A stretch of 64,000 nucleotides of DNA from Halobacillus dabanensis (GCF_900114165.1 NZ_FOSB01000005.1:62001-126000); one strand, 5' to 3'. Shown: positions 16,132-25,418, counted from the first letter of the stretch. Translations and numbers: made by a program. The notes: generated by a model from the letters alone, not told the origin.

Positions 16132-17616
16132 ATGGATGAAGTCAATCAACAGATCGACAAGAAAGAAGAACAGCCGATCAATCGAATAGCGATTGTATCT
16201 GTCTTATTAGTCAGTGCTTTTGTAGCCGTATTAAATCAGACATTACTGAATACGGCTTTGCCAAATATTATGGAAACACTACATGTGTCAGCCAGTACAT
16301 CCCAATGGTTGATGACAGGATTCATGCTAGTGAATGGGGTCATGATTCCGATTACAGCTTTTTTAATAGGGAAATTTACGACAAGAAGCCTATTTTTTAC
16401 GGCGATGAGCTTGTTCACCGTGGGCACCGTGGTGGCCGCTATTGCCCCTAATTTCCCCGTACTGTTGTCAGGCCGCTTGATTCAAGCGAGTGGGGCAGGC
16501 ATCATGATGCCGCTTATGCAGACCGTCCTGTTAATGATATTTCCGATTGAAAAACGTGGTACTGTGATGGGGATGGCAGGTCTGGTCATCGCCTTTGGTC
16601 CTGCCATTGGACCGACACTTTCTGGGTACCTTGTGGAAGAATATTCATGGCGTGTGCCTTTCATGGTTATTATCCCGATTGCACTTCTTTCGATTGCCTT
16701 CGGTGCTTTCGCTCTTAAAAATGTCACGAAACAGACGAACCCGACGATCGATATTCTTTCTATCATTCTCTCAACTTTAGGTTTTGGTGGACTTCTCTAT
16801 GGATTGAGCAGTGCAGGGAATGATGGATGGGACAGTGCGAATGTATATGTTGCGGTCATTATCGGTGCGCTATCACTGGCTGCTTTTATCCTTAGACAAT
16901 TCCGTTTAGAAACACCTATTCTGGAATTCCGTGTATTTGGAAACAAAAATTACTCTTTAGCGGCCGTCATCAGTATGATTGTGATGATGTCTATGCTTGG
17001 GGCGGAATTGCTGCTTCCTATATACATGCAAACAATGCGTGGATTTACAGCGTTTGAATCCGGACTGATGCTTCTTCCAGGTGCCATCGTTATGGGAGTG
17101 ATGTCTCCGATCACTGGGAAAATCTTCGACAAAGTAGGAGCCCGCTGGTTAGCGATCATCGGCTTGACGATCATTGCAGGGGCAACCTTTGTATTCGCTA
17201 ACTTGACAGCAACGACGAGTTACACCTTCATTGTCGTCATTTACGCCATCCGGATGATGGGAGTAGCGATGGTCATGATGCCTGTATCTACCGCTGGTCT
17301 GAACCAATTATCTACCGAGTGGATTCCTCATGGTACGGCCATGAACAATACGATGCGTACGATTGCAGGGTCGATCGGTACAGCCTTATTAGTTACCGTT
17401 ATGACCAATGCATCGAAAGATTATGTTCCTTCCGCTGAAGCAACACGGGAACAAATCATGACCAATTCCATGATCCACGGAATCGACGTCGCTTTCATGG
17501 TCGCAACGATCATTGCGATTGTGGGGATTCTATTATCCTTTTTCATTACGAGTACGCCGAAAAAGGAAAAACAGCAACCAGCAACAGAGGCAGAAGCCAG
17601 CTTACAAACCAACTAG
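16132..17616 (+). CDS. DHA2-family (EmrB/QacA-type) 14-TM drug:H+ antiporter
   Basis: The 494-residue protein has about 14 hydrophobic segments. Motif A is degenerate (GKFTTRSLF), motif C appears as VIAFGPAIGPTLSGYLVE in segment 5, and LNQTLLNTALPNIM in segment 1 is the DHA2 signature. It should export hydrophobic cations or other toxic compounds in exchange for protons. The gene is second of the operon, with an in-frame ATG after GGAGGAATAGAAA. Its location next to an ABC exporter suggests two efflux routes under one repressor. Confidence 0.9.
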   Translation: MDEVNQQIDKKEEQPINRIAIVSVLLVSAFVAVLNQTLLNTALPNIMETLHVSASTSQWLMTGFMLVNGVMIPITAFLIGKFTTRSLFFTAMSLFTVGTVVAAIAPNFPVLLSGRLIQASGAGIMMPLMQTVLLMIFPIEKRGTVMGMAGLVIAFGPAIGPTLSGYLVEEYSWRVPFMVIIPIALLSIAFGAFALKNVTKQTNPTIDILSIILSTLGFGGLLYGLSSAGNDGWDSANVYVAVIIGALSLAAFILRQFRLETPILEFRVFGNKNYSLAAVISMIVMMSMLGAELLLPIYMQTMRGFTAFESGLMLLPGAIVMGVMSPITGKIFDKVGARWLAIIGLTIIAGATFVFANLTATTSYTFIVVIYAIRMMGVAMVMMPVSTAGLNQLSTEWIPHGTAMNNTMRTIAGSIGTALLVTVMTNASKDYVPSAEATREQIMTNSMIHGIDVAFMVATIIAIVGILLSFFITSTPKKEKQQPATEAEASLQTN

Positions 17617-17627
17617 GAGGGATGTCA

Positions 17628-18602
17628 TTGGATACGATCATTGAAGTCAAAGGACTGAAAAAGTATTACAAAGGCACAGAAGCGGTCAAAGGGCTCGATC
17701 TGTCCGTCCATAAAGGAGAAATATTCGGTTTTCTAGGACCGAATGGTGCTGGGAAAAGTACGACGATCAATATGCTTTCCACGATCATCAAACCTTCTGA
17801 AGGTCATGCGAAAATCAATGGTTTTGATAATGTGAAGGAAAAAAATAAAGTGAGAGCAAGTATCGGGTTGATTTTCCAAGCTTCGACCTTAGATGAGAAA
17901 CTGACGGCAAATGAAAATTTGAAGTTACACTGCAAGTTTTACGGCGTGAAAAAAAGTTTGCGTGAAGATCGTATTCAGGAAGTCCTCGAAATAGTTGATT
18001 TAACAGATAAACGGTATAAAATCGTAGAAACATTTTCTGGCGGAATGAAGAGAAGGTTAGAAATCGCACGTGGTTTATTGAACTATCCGAAGGTGCTGTT
18101 TCTTGATGAACCCACGGTAGGATTGGATCCCCAAACGAGAGCACACCTTTGGGATTACATTTTGAAATTAAAAGAGAAAGCAGGCATCACTATTTTCCTG
18201 ACTACCCACTCGATGGAAGAAGCGGAGATTTGTGATCGAGTGGCAATCATGGACCATGGAGAGCTGATTGCTTTAGATACACCGGACCAATTGAAGTCAA
18301 AGGTTGGAGGAGACATCATCCATGTTTCCACTGAAGCTAACCAAGCAGCCAAAGCCCTGATTGAAGAACGGTACGAGGCAGAAGTTACCGAAGATGGAGA
18401 GGGTCTGAGCTTTCGAGTAGAGAATGGCAGTAAGTTATTAATAGACTTCGTGAAACAATTTGATATCCCTATTAAAAGTGTCAACTTACGCCGGCCGACG
18501 TTGAATGATGTATTTTTACAGCTGGCAGGTAGAGAGATTCGTGAAGAGAACGTTTCGACAAAAACCAGCGGAAATAGAAATCTGGCAAGGAGGGGGAGGT
18601 AG
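17628..18602 (+). CDS. DrrA-like ABC transporter ATPase
   Basis: Walker A GPNGAGKS, signature FSGGMKRRLEIARGL, Walker B VLFLDEPTVGLDP and the switch His in LTTHSMEEAE are all intact, followed by a DUF4162 C-terminal domain. This is the daunorubicin-resistance (DrrA/NatA) type of export ATPase. A TTG at 17628 is seven bases after AGGAGG; the ATG at 17622 is only one base after it, so TTG start is preferred. It ends one base before the permease start. It should energise export with the DrrB-like permease. Confidence 0.88.
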   Translation: MDTIIEVKGLKKYYKGTEAVKGLDLSVHKGEIFGFLGPNGAGKSTTINMLSTIIKPSEGHAKINGFDNVKEKNKVRASIGLIFQASTLDEKLTANENLKLHCKFYGVKKSLREDRIQEVLEIVDLTDKRYKIVETFSGGMKRRLEIARGLLNYPKVLFLDEPTVGLDPQTRAHLWDYILKLKEKAGITIFLTTHSMEEAEICDRVAIMDHGELIALDTPDQLKSKVGGDIIHVSTEANQAAKALIEERYEAEVTEDGEGLSFRVENGSKLLIDFVKQFDIPIKSVNLRRPTLNDVFLQLAGREIREENVSTKTSGNRNLARRGR

Positions 18603-18603
18603 T

Positions 18604-19434
18604 ATGGAAGGAATTCTTGCGATTTGGCAGCGGGATGTCATCAAATTCTTCCGTGATCGACCGAGAATACTGGGTTCGTTCGCTATGCCGTTTATGTTCC
18701 TCATCTTATTCGGGAGTGGGATGAGCGGAGCCATGTCATCCATGATGGGCGGCGCAAGTCCTGATAGCCCTCTTGCAGATTTTGATTTCGTCCAGTTCAT
18801 GTTCCCAGGGATTATCGGTTTGACCGTGTTCACAACCGCCATTTTTTCTTCCTTGTCTGTCGTGCAGGATAAAGAATTCGGCTATATGAAGGAAATCCTC
18901 GTGTCACCGATTTCGCGTGTATCAATCGCGATCGGGAAAGTGCTCGGAGGAAGTACGGTCGCTGTAATACAAGGGTTGATGATGTTGGTATTCGTTCCGT
19001 TTATCGGTGTCTCGATCTCCTTTCTCATGATCCTCAAGCTCATCCCAGTGATGTTTTTAGTCGCTTTTACATTGTCTTCCATTGGATTATTAATCGCGAG
19101 CACGTTGAAGACATCCCAAGGCTTTCAAATGGTTGTCCAGGTGCTGATTTTCCCTATGCTGTTTTTATCAGGAGCAATGTTTCCATTGAACGGAATGCCT
19201 GCATGGATGAATGTGCTTGTTAAAATCAATCCCCTGACTTATTCAGTGGATATGTTCAAAAAAGTGATCCTCGAGCCGGCGAACATGGCTCCAGCCTTAA
19301 GGGAAGCGATGGGACTGAATCTCACCATCTTCCATCAGCCGATCACATTTGCTGGTGAAATATTCGTCGTGGCAGGGCTGGGAGTGGTGTTTGTCGTATT
19401 GGCAACGATGAAGTTTTCAACGATGGAAGCTTAA
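18604..19434 (+). CDS. DrrB-like ABC-2 type permease
   Basis: The 276-residue chain has six hydrophobic segments. After MEGILAIWQRDVIKFFRDRPR comes the first segment, and FLSGAMFPLNGMPAWM before the fifth segment is the ABC-2 permease signature. It should form the export channel with the DrrA-like ATPase one base upstream. The ATG at 18604 follows AAGGAGGGGGAGGTAGT. A longer in-frame start at 18505 would overlap the ATPase gene deeply and is rejected. Confidence 0.88.
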   Translation: MEGILAIWQRDVIKFFRDRPRILGSFAMPFMFLILFGSGMSGAMSSMMGGASPDSPLADFDFVQFMFPGIIGLTVFTTAIFSSLSVVQDKEFGYMKEILVSPISRVSIAIGKVLGGSTVAVIQGLMMLVFVPFIGVSISFLMILKLIPVMFLVAFTLSSIGLLIASTLKTSQGFQMVVQVLIFPMLFLSGAMFPLNGMPAWMNVLVKINPLTYSVDMFKKVILEPANMAPALREAMGLNLTIFHQPITFAGEIFVVAGLGVVFVVLATMKFSTMEA

Positions 19435-19456
19435 AAAGGCAAGCGAATAATGAATG

Positions 19457-19504
19457 AAAACCGGTCGTTTCGGAGTGACTTTTCTCCGGAGTGATCGGTT
19501 TTTT
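19457..19504 (+). terminator. Terminator of the TetR-MFS-ABC operon
   Basis: AAAACCGGTC pairs with GATCGGTTTT, with an inner CGGAG/CTCCG hairpin, and a T run follows. Confidence 0.8.
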
Positions 19505-19590
19505 GTTAAGAGTTATATTAAACATAAAAACTCGCATTGGTTTCGGGTATAGCGCGCTAGGAGTATAGTAAACTCGGGGGCTTTTAGTTT

Positions 19591-19650
19591 TATCTCGAAA
19601 CTGAGTCTTCAACATAAGGGCAGGTTAGTGGAAGACTCAGTTTCGAGATA
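19591..19650. repeat. Box-repeat copy A, head-to-head pair
   Basis: TATCTCGAAACTGAGTCTTC (19591-19610) and its exact complement (19631-19650) are 20 bases apart. The arm is the conserved box of the dispersed repeat family found further along (see copies B to L). Here the box is doubled in opposite orientation, giving a perfect 20-base inverted repeat. Confidence 0.85.
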
Positions 19651-20205
19651 TTGGCCTGAGATCAACACTTAACTTGCTATTAGAAGAAGAAAGAAGAGGA
19701 GAAGGTTGAGCAGAGAAGTTGGTTTTGGCTGCCCAGTGGAAGGCTATAGTCCCTTTTCTCGAATATCATAATTTTGATCTTCCTTTAATGAAGGGAAATA
19801 TGAGAATCAACAAATGGAAACCTTTTGGAAAATCTTTAAAGTCTTTTTAGATACTAAAGGATCCAAGAAAAAAGCTACTAATCGTTTATTCATTTCAAGA
19901 TAAACCCTTTACCATCGCATCGATACTACTAGGATTTGATTTCACATATCCATAAAAGAAAAGCGATTGAATTTGCATTGTACGCCTATTATTATTTGAA
20001 AGATGATAGAAACCATATTTATGAATGATCCCCCCTTCATTTTTTGCCTATAACGTTAACTTAAAAGTTAGCGTTTTTTTAAACCCATTATTTGTCACAT
20101 TGTTAAAAATTTTTTGAAGTTTTTAACAATATGTAAGATGATGTATTACGTATAACTCGATAGAATGAAAGCGATAGGACATAAATCAAGAAAGGTTGGT
20201 AATAT
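19651..20205. other. Non-coding AT-rich stretch with no recognised gene
   Basis: No convincing reading frame is present. A 29-codon frame starting METFWKIFKVFLDTKG lies near 19813 but lacks support. A weak hairpin with TAACGTTAACTTAAAAGTTAGCGTTTTTTT near 20050 could terminate transcription on the plus strand. The last bases carry the ribosome binding region GAAAGGTTGGTAATAT for the small symporter protein. Confidence 0.4.
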
Positions 20206-20367
20206 ATGTTTAACCTACCGACAGATACGTTTTGGATGTTTGCACCATGGCCGTTTTTTTGGCTCGGTTTAGCATTCTTTTTGTACATTAAATTGAAGAA
20301 GGAAGATGAAGCTGAAGAACGGTTAATCCAAAACACCGATGAAGGGAGTAGTCCAATTGAAGGTTGA
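20206..20367 (+). CDS. 53-residue membrane partner of the SSS symporter (symporter small accessory protein)
   Basis: The frame encodes a short N terminus, one aromatic-rich membrane segment (about 11-28, WMFAPWPFFWLGLAFFLYI) and a charged cytoplasmic tail (KLKKEDEAEERL). Such one-helix proteins are found directly before sodium:solute symporters, as YhdT before PanF. The ATG follows AAAGGTTGGT. The gene overlaps the symporter start by 11 bases, a coupling that fits a stoichiometric subunit. It is too short for standard gene length cut-offs, so it could easily be missed. Confidence 0.75.
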   Translation: MFNLPTDTFWMFAPWPFFWLGLAFFLYIKLKKEDEAEERLIQNTDEGSSPIEG

Positions 20368-21901
20368 TGCCATTGTATTCCTTGTCTATTTATTGGGATT
20401 ATTGGTGGTTGGTATTTATTTCTCCCGTAAGGCTTCCAAATCCGTTGATAATTATCTATTAGGAGGAAGAAGCTTAGGACCTGCTGTAACGGCTCTTACT
20501 ATGCAGAGTTCAGCAATGAGTGGTTACATGTTTATGGGTGGACCAGCTCTTGCCTTTCAACAAGGTTGGTATGCTCTTTGGTATGCTTTCGGAGATGCTG
20601 GCGGAGCAATTGTAAATCTATCAGTTTTAGGAAAAAGAATGAGAAGAATGTCGGAGATTCTAGGGGCCTTGTCCCCCATCGAATATTTAGAGAAAAGGTT
20701 TGATAGTCCAGCAATAAGGATTGTAGGATCCGTAATTTCCATAATTTTCCTTTTTGGATACGTTTTTGCTCAATTTATTGCATCTGGAAAAGCTTTAGAA
20801 CAGCTCACTGGCCTCCCATATTCCATGGCATTATTGATAGGAGTAGGGGTTATAATATCTTACACGGTCACAGGAGGATACCTAGCTGTTGTATGGACCG
20901 ATTTCATCCAAGGAATTATTATGGTTGTAGGCGTAGTTGGAATTGCCATATTTGGTTTTATTAACCTAGGAGGACTTTCTGGGTTGAATGAACAGATAGC
21001 TCAGGTCGACCCAAGCTATTTAAGTCCCTGGGGAAAGGATCTAGCGTATGTGGGGCAATGGGGTGTAGTGCTTGGGGCCGTGCTAATATATTCTATTGGT
21101 TATATGGGGCTCCCGCATGTAGTCGTTCGCCATATGTCCATGAAAAGCACCAAAACCGTAAAAGGGGCTATACTATATGCTGCTACATGGAACCAACTCT
21201 TCGTCTTTACCCCATACCTACTTGGATTTATGGCAATCGTGTTGTTACCTAATTTAGGGGATCCTGAAATGGTTATCCCTACATTAGCTTATGAATTCTT
21301 TCCTGGTATTCTGGCAGCTATTTTGCTTTCAGCAGTAATGGCAGCCATTATGTCCACCTCTGACTCTATCTTAATGCAGGCAGGGACAATTCTGTCACGT
21401 GACATTTACTTACGATTTATTGATAAGAATGCTAGTCAAAATAAAATGGTAAGTATTTCTCGCTTAAGTATTCTAGCAGCAGGAGTCGTAGGTGTTATTG
21501 TGGCTATCTATCAACCACCTTCTGTTTTCGGGTTAGTTATTTTCTCCTTTGGAGTACTAGGTAATAGCTTTATGGTTCCATATGTAGCTTCGGTGTATTC
21601 TAAAAAAGCAAATAAAATTGGGGTATTATGCGCTATGATAGCAGGGGGAGTGACTAACATTATTTGGACATCTATGGAACTACAGGACATTACATTTTTA
21701 CACCCCTTTTTGGCTGGACTAATTATGTCCATATTAGGAATGCTAGTAGGTAATCCTTTCGGAAAAAAACCTTTATGGATTGACGATGTGTTGAATGATG
21801 TGAAAAATGGTTATAACGTTCCCTATTCTCTGGATAAGAATGTTTCAAGGGATTTGAACCCAGAAGCTAGTAATATATCTAAATATATAGATTCTAAGTA
21901 G
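20357..21901 (+). CDS. Sodium:solute symporter family (SLC5) transporter
   Basis: About 13 hydrophobic segments and the family features are present: LLGGRSLGPAVTALTMQSSAMSG in segment 2, the sodium site region STSDSILMQAG in segment 8, and GGYLAVVWTDFIQGIIM. It couples uptake of a small organic solute to Na+; the solute (proline, pantothenate, carboxylates) cannot be fixed from sequence. TTG at 20357 is eight bases after AAGGGAG and is preferred over the ATG at 20339, which has no ribosome binding site. It overlaps its small partner gene and is followed 20 bases later by a soluble protein gene. Confidence 0.87.
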   Translation: MKVDAIVFLVYLLGLLVVGIYFSRKASKSVDNYLLGGRSLGPAVTALTMQSSAMSGYMFMGGPALAFQQGWYALWYAFGDAGGAIVNLSVLGKRMRRMSEILGALSPIEYLEKRFDSPAIRIVGSVISIIFLFGYVFAQFIASGKALEQLTGLPYSMALLIGVGVIISYTVTGGYLAVVWTDFIQGIIMVVGVVGIAIFGFINLGGLSGLNEQIAQVDPSYLSPWGKDLAYVGQWGVVLGAVLIYSIGYMGLPHVVVRHMSMKSTKTVKGAILYAATWNQLFVFTPYLLGFMAIVLLPNLGDPEMVIPTLAYEFFPGILAAILLSAVMAAIMSTSDSILMQAGTILSRDIYLRFIDKNASQNKMVSISRLSILAAGVVGVIVAIYQPPSVFGLVIFSFGVLGNSFMVPYVASVYSKKANKIGVLCAMIAGGVTNIIWTSMELQDITFLHPFLAGLIMSILGMLVGNPFGKKPLWIDDVLNDVKNGYNVPYSLDKNVSRDLNPEASNISKYIDSK

Positions 21902-21921
21902 CCTGTAAGGGAGTAAAAGTT

Positions 21922-22410
21922 ATGGCAAAAAAAATTTGGACGAATGAGATACAATTCTCGAAAGAGGAAGTGAACCGCCTCCTACAACAAATGGAAAAAA
22001 AATCTCGTTTTACAATAGATAGATTAATCTACTACCCCTATTACTTTCTGGAGTATGGCTTGAAAGAAAAAACGTTATTACATGGAAAAGTTGGAAAAAT
22101 TGGGTGTACTATAGATTCAATTTCTGGAGTTGGGTCACTAATTGACGTCTCCCCAAATCTATACGAAACAGAAATGGAAGGAAACGAGAGAATAGATGTT
22201 CACCTTACTCAGAAAGATGCTGCATTGGAAGGAGAAAAGTTTGTCTGTAAATCTATATCTTATAAGATGAAAATCCTGAGGATGCCCGAAGTAGAATTAC
22301 AAAAAAACTTACTATTCTATCGTCCTTTTTGGCTTGTAAGGGGGGACAGAAAGAAAAAGAAATTCTTATTAGTCTTTGACGCAGTTACAGGAAAGTTTCA
22401 TCCCTTATGA
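21922..22410 (+). CDS. Uncharacterised soluble protein in the symporter operon
   Basis: The 162-residue protein has no membrane segment. It contains LIYYPYYFLEYGLKEKTLLHGKVGK, then IDSISGVGSLIDVSP, a pattern seen in hypothetical proteins of halophilic bacteria and archaea, but I cannot name a family. The C-terminal part is basic (RGDRKKKKFLLVF). The start ATG has only a weak GGGAG. It lies 20 bases after the symporter and before a terminator, so its job is probably linked to the symporter. Confidence 0.7.
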   Translation: MAKKIWTNEIQFSKEEVNRLLQQMEKKSRFTIDRLIYYPYYFLEYGLKEKTLLHGKVGKIGCTIDSISGVGSLIDVSPNLYETEMEGNERIDVHLTQKDAALEGEKFVCKSISYKMKILRMPEVELQKNLLFYRPFWLVRGDRKKKKFLLVFDAVTGKFHPL

Positions 22411-22418
22411 TTATATTT

Positions 22419-22453
22419 AAAACAAGCAACCTACTTTTGTGGGTTGCTTGTTT
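22419..22453 (+). terminator. Terminator of the symporter operon
   Basis: AAACAAGCAACC and GGGTTGCTTGTTT with a nine-base loop. Confidence 0.85.
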
Positions 22454-22680
22454 CTCCCTTTCTTATTAATACAAGGAATTTTATTCGATTTCATTTTTTT
22501 AGAAAACACGAATCCTCTCTTACTAGTAATCTTCGGTAAAGGGTTGGTCTATAATAGAGGATTGATCATCTATTGGAAGCGTCAAGATGAACATATATTA
22601 ATCATTTGGGGTAAATTCAATGACTTACTAGGTTTGGATTAGAAAGCTGTATAGCATAAGTTCTGTTATAAACTCGAGGA

Positions 22681-22713
22681 TATCTCGTAATCAATGTCTT
22701 CACATTAGGGTGG
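22681..22713 (+). repeat. Box-repeat copy B (diverged)
   Basis: TATCTCGTAATCAATGTCTTC followed by ACATTAGGGTGG matches the family box at most positions; the hairpin half is not well preserved. Confidence 0.55.
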
Positions 22714-22778
22714 TATTGTAAAAATTGACCAATAGCACTTTATAAGGTAATTGATTTAATTAGCAAAGGAGAATAAAG

Positions 22779-23254
22779 GTGACTAAAACGATAGGTTTAG
22801 CTACATTATTTGACCGGACAAGATAAGCAAAAGATACTTGAATTTGGAAGAATACAATTATGTAGGACGTCCAATCTGTTGACTATCCCAACCTTGGCTT
22901 TTAAGGGGGGAACTGGGAAGACATAAACTTTAATAGAGGATTTAAGAGTACTATGGAAAAAGGTTCGTTCATTTGAATTCGAAAATCAAGGCAGTGGTTA
23001 TTTTGGAGATACATCTAATGTAGTTTATTTAAGTGTTGATAAAAAGCACAATCTAAAAGATTACATAACGCTCCTAATAATCTTAACATTGTGACAAAAC
23101 TTTCAAAAGCTATGAACCCGATAATTGGGTGGCACATATCACACTAGCCATGCTTGATTTATCAGACGAAGACTTGAATAGATTCAAAAGTGAATATAAA
23201 AGTCTTCGAAATTTCACTCAAGAAATCAATAATATTGCGCTGGTGGAATTTTAA
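22779..23254 (+). pseudogene. Decayed 2'-5' RNA ligase family (2H phosphoesterase) gene
   Basis: Translating in changing frames gives TKTIGLATLFD at the start, EDLRVLWKKVRSFEFENQG in the middle, GYFGDTSNVVYLSVDKKHNLKD, and finally YEPDNWVAHITLAMLDLSDEDL, where HIT is the second H-x-T motif of the 2H phosphoesterases. The first motif, expected as YPHLSL, is visible only as a changed DYPNLGF in another frame. Several stops and at least two frame changes break the gene, although a good AAAGGAG ribosome binding site and the stop remain. Active members hydrolyse cyclic nucleotides or RNA ends. A repeat copy (C) follows its end by 83 bases. Confidence 0.8.
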
Positions 23255-23336
23255 ACTAATGGTGATGTAGAACTATGAGAAAAATGGATATTCAGTAATA
23301 GACGAGTATTTGCTCCATTTCTTAGAATGAGTGGAT

Positions 23337-23397
23337 TATCCCGAAACTGAGTCTTAAGCAATAGGGGCCTTTGCTCAATAAAGCACTCGCCTTTATT
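23337..23397 (+). repeat. Box-repeat copy C (complete, box plus hairpin)
   Basis: Box TATCCCGAAACTGAGTCTTAA, then AATAGGGGCC, inner stem TGCT/AGCA around CAATAA and closing TCGCC with T-rich end. Compared with copy F (TACT/AGTA) the inner stem shows a compensatory G-C to A-T change. Confidence 0.85.
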
Positions 23398-23432
23398 ACA
23401 TAAACTTTAGATTCGAAGAAAATGTTAAGCTG

Positions 23433-23471
23433 AAAAAAGACATGCTTTGCTAGTGTGAGCATGTCTTTTTT
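23433..23471. terminator. Bidirectional terminator
   Basis: Perfect 14-base arms starting AAAAAAGACATGCT at 23433 and ending AGCATGTCTTTTTT at 23471. It would stop transcription from the minus-strand FMN reductase gene and anything coming from the left. Confidence 0.85.
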
Positions 23472-23605
23472 AAAAATTAAATTGTTGTTTTACTTACCAG
23501 AAGTTTTGACTTATTCGTGAATTGAACTTTGGCTTTCCATTAAGGTATCATTCATAACTTTTGCATCCTGGATTGATTTTTTATCATAGTCTATATCATT
23601 AGGTT

Positions 23606-24073
23606 TTACACCTTTCCCCAATATATAGCCTTGAAATTGAACCCCATAAATTCACACACATATTTAAACTGTTGGACAAGAGGCAAACCTTTAATTCCAG
23701 GTTCATCTCCTCCAACCGCAATTAAATACACCGATTTATTTGTCATGGATTCTTTGAAATTAGGAAACTTATCATCTCTTGCGGTTTGAGACCAGCGATC
23801 GATGAACGTTTTCATGACACTAGACATCCCGTACCAGTAGATAGGAGTAGCAAATATGATCACATCCGCATCAATCATGGAAAGAATGACCCGGTCGTAG
23901 TCATCCTCGACCCTGGTAAATCCATCCTCATCGTGTCTTTGATCCACAATATGGTTGATTTCAAGGTCTTTCAGAAAGACTCGATGGGCCGAGAGGTTTT
24001 TAATAGCTCGTTCAGTTAGGACTTCCGTATTTCCATTCTCCCTAGTGCTTCCATACAAAACTACAGTTTTCAT
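23606..24073 (-). CDS. Flavodoxin-like NAD(P)H oxidoreductase with frameshifted C terminus
   Basis: The opening MKTVVLYGSTRENGNTEVL and the later FATPIYWYGMSSVMKTFIDRW are typical of the small FMN-dependent oxidoreductases of the WrbA/YwqN type. The frame ends at ...AIYWGKV, but in the next frame ILGKGVKPNDIDYDKKSIQDAKV continues to a stop at 23511, so about 38 C-terminal residues have been lost through one frameshift near 23625. ATG at 24073 follows GAGGTGG. The gene lies directly after a decayed MFS transporter gene on the same strand. It may be non-functional; a sequencing error is the alternative. Confidence 0.75.
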   Translation of the reverse strand: MKTVVLYGSTRENGNTEVLTERAIKNLSAHRVFLKDLEINHIVDQRHDEDGFTRVEDDYDRVILSMIDADVIIFATPIYWYGMSSVMKTFIDRWSQTARDDKFPNFKESMTNKSVYLIAVGGDEPGIKGLPLVQQFKYVCEFMGFNFKAIYWGKV

Positions 24074-24074
24074 A

Positions 24075-25268
24075 TTAAACCACCTCGTAACCAATTTTTG
24101 ATTTTCTTTTATGAGATTTTCTCCATACAAACCCTTGTATAGCTAGACCGAGAATCATTAGTCCTCCCATACTTACAAAACCAACGGAAGGGGAGAACAT
24201 ATCAATCAGTAGTCCTAGTCCACTCGCTAATAATGCCTGACACAGTAGTGCAATGCCCATCCAAACGGAAAGAGTCCTACCCATTAACCGTTTTGGAACG
24301 ATTTCCATGAGCATTGTGTTCATAATGATCTTTATAGAGGAATTGGAAAGTCCAATGATGAAACTTCCTAGATAAATGAACAGCACAAGTCTGTTAGCTG
24401 CTAACCCAATCAGTGTAGCAAAGGCAAGTAGGAAAATAACCACGACAGCTTTATTTTCAGAGACTTTCTTAGAAAATGGAGCAGCTAAAAGACCTGACAA
24501 CAACCCGCCTACTCCATAGCTCATATCAGAGAATCCAAAAACCACCGAAGCAGCGTAGAGAGTTTCGTTTACATATCCAGGGAGGACTACGTTGTAGATC
24601 ATAGTCGAAATCAGCCTAACAAAAAGGTTAATTTATGCGTCTTTAGATATTGAACGCCTTTGGTGAAGGAAGTAAAGTATCTTTCTTGTTTCGGTCTAAG
24701 CTAATGGAATGATATTTAACAAATATCATAAACAGAAAGCTACCTACAAACATCAACGCATTAGTAATCAAAATAGCTTCAAAACCGATAAATTTGTAGA
24801 TGAATCCAGATCGGCTCCGGCCATAAACATGCCTACTTGTAAGCTGATCTCAATTAATGAATTCCCTTTAGAAAGTTCTTCTTCAGGTAAAAGTTCTTGC
24901 ATTAAACTTCTGGATGCAGACATATAGATGGTCCATCCGATGCCATTGATAATGGCGAAAGCGTATACGTAATAGATAGAGAAACCGTCTAGGATAAACA
25001 GGACGGTTAACACACCAATTAATACAGCTCTTGCAATAAATGTTCCTTGAATAGCATTTTTCCGGTTAAACTTCTCCGTAATGATTCCTGTTAATGGTGA
25101 TACTAGAAACCCTGTGAAGACATTCAACGTCAACATTATCCCTACATCTGTAGCTGAACCGGTTTCGTCTAATAGATACCAGTTTGCACCAATTATACTC
25201 ATTCCTACACCAAAACCTGATATGATATACGCAAGAAAAAACAATATAAAATACTTTTTTAAGACCAT
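24075..25268 (-). pseudogene. Disrupted MFS transporter gene
   Basis: The N-terminal half (MVLKKYFILFFLAYIISGFG to GMFMAGA) and the C-terminal half (LISTMIYNVVLPGYVNETL to the end) read in one frame, but about 200 bases between them only read sensibly in two other frames (GFIYKFIGFEAILITNALMF, then GVQYLKTHKLTFLLG). At least three frameshifts between about 24600 and 24805 would be needed, so this is not one error. The intact protein would have had 12 segments and belonged to the MFS_3-type exporters. It was probably controlled by the LysR gene upstream and co-expressed with the FMN reductase gene. Confidence 0.8.
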
Positions 25269-25318
25269 TTCTTCACCTCATTTATGTGTATGGTGAATTA
25301 AATGATAAGCGAGGTTTG

Positions 25319-25339
25319 ATAATCAGTAAAACTGATTAT
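25319..25339. promoter_or_regulatory. Inverted repeat upstream of the MFS pseudogene
   Basis: ATAATCAGT and ACTGATTAT are separated by AAA. It lies 51 bases upstream of the MFS start, in a position where a LysR-type regulator could bind; the LysR gene is next to it. The TnA-type dyad is a fair match for that family. Confidence 0.5.
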
Positions 25340-25372
25340 TTTGATTGAAACGATCGGAAATTGTGATTAATA

Positions 25373-25418
25373 AAATAAAGAAGGATGCCCCCTGTAGGTG
25401 GACATCCTTCTTTATTTT
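25373..25418 (-). terminator. Terminator after the LysR gene
   Basis: AAAATAAAGAAGGATG and CATCCTTCTTTATTTT are perfect 16-base arms with a 14-base loop. T-rich arms serve either strand; it ends the LysR transcript and insulates it from the MFS genes. Confidence 0.85.

Noticed and set aside
22439-22642. 67-codon frame MGCLFLPFLLIQGILFDFIF... after the symporter operon
   Set aside because: It starts inside the right arm of the terminator, has no ribosome binding site and no recognised family; it may be a membrane-protein remnant at most.
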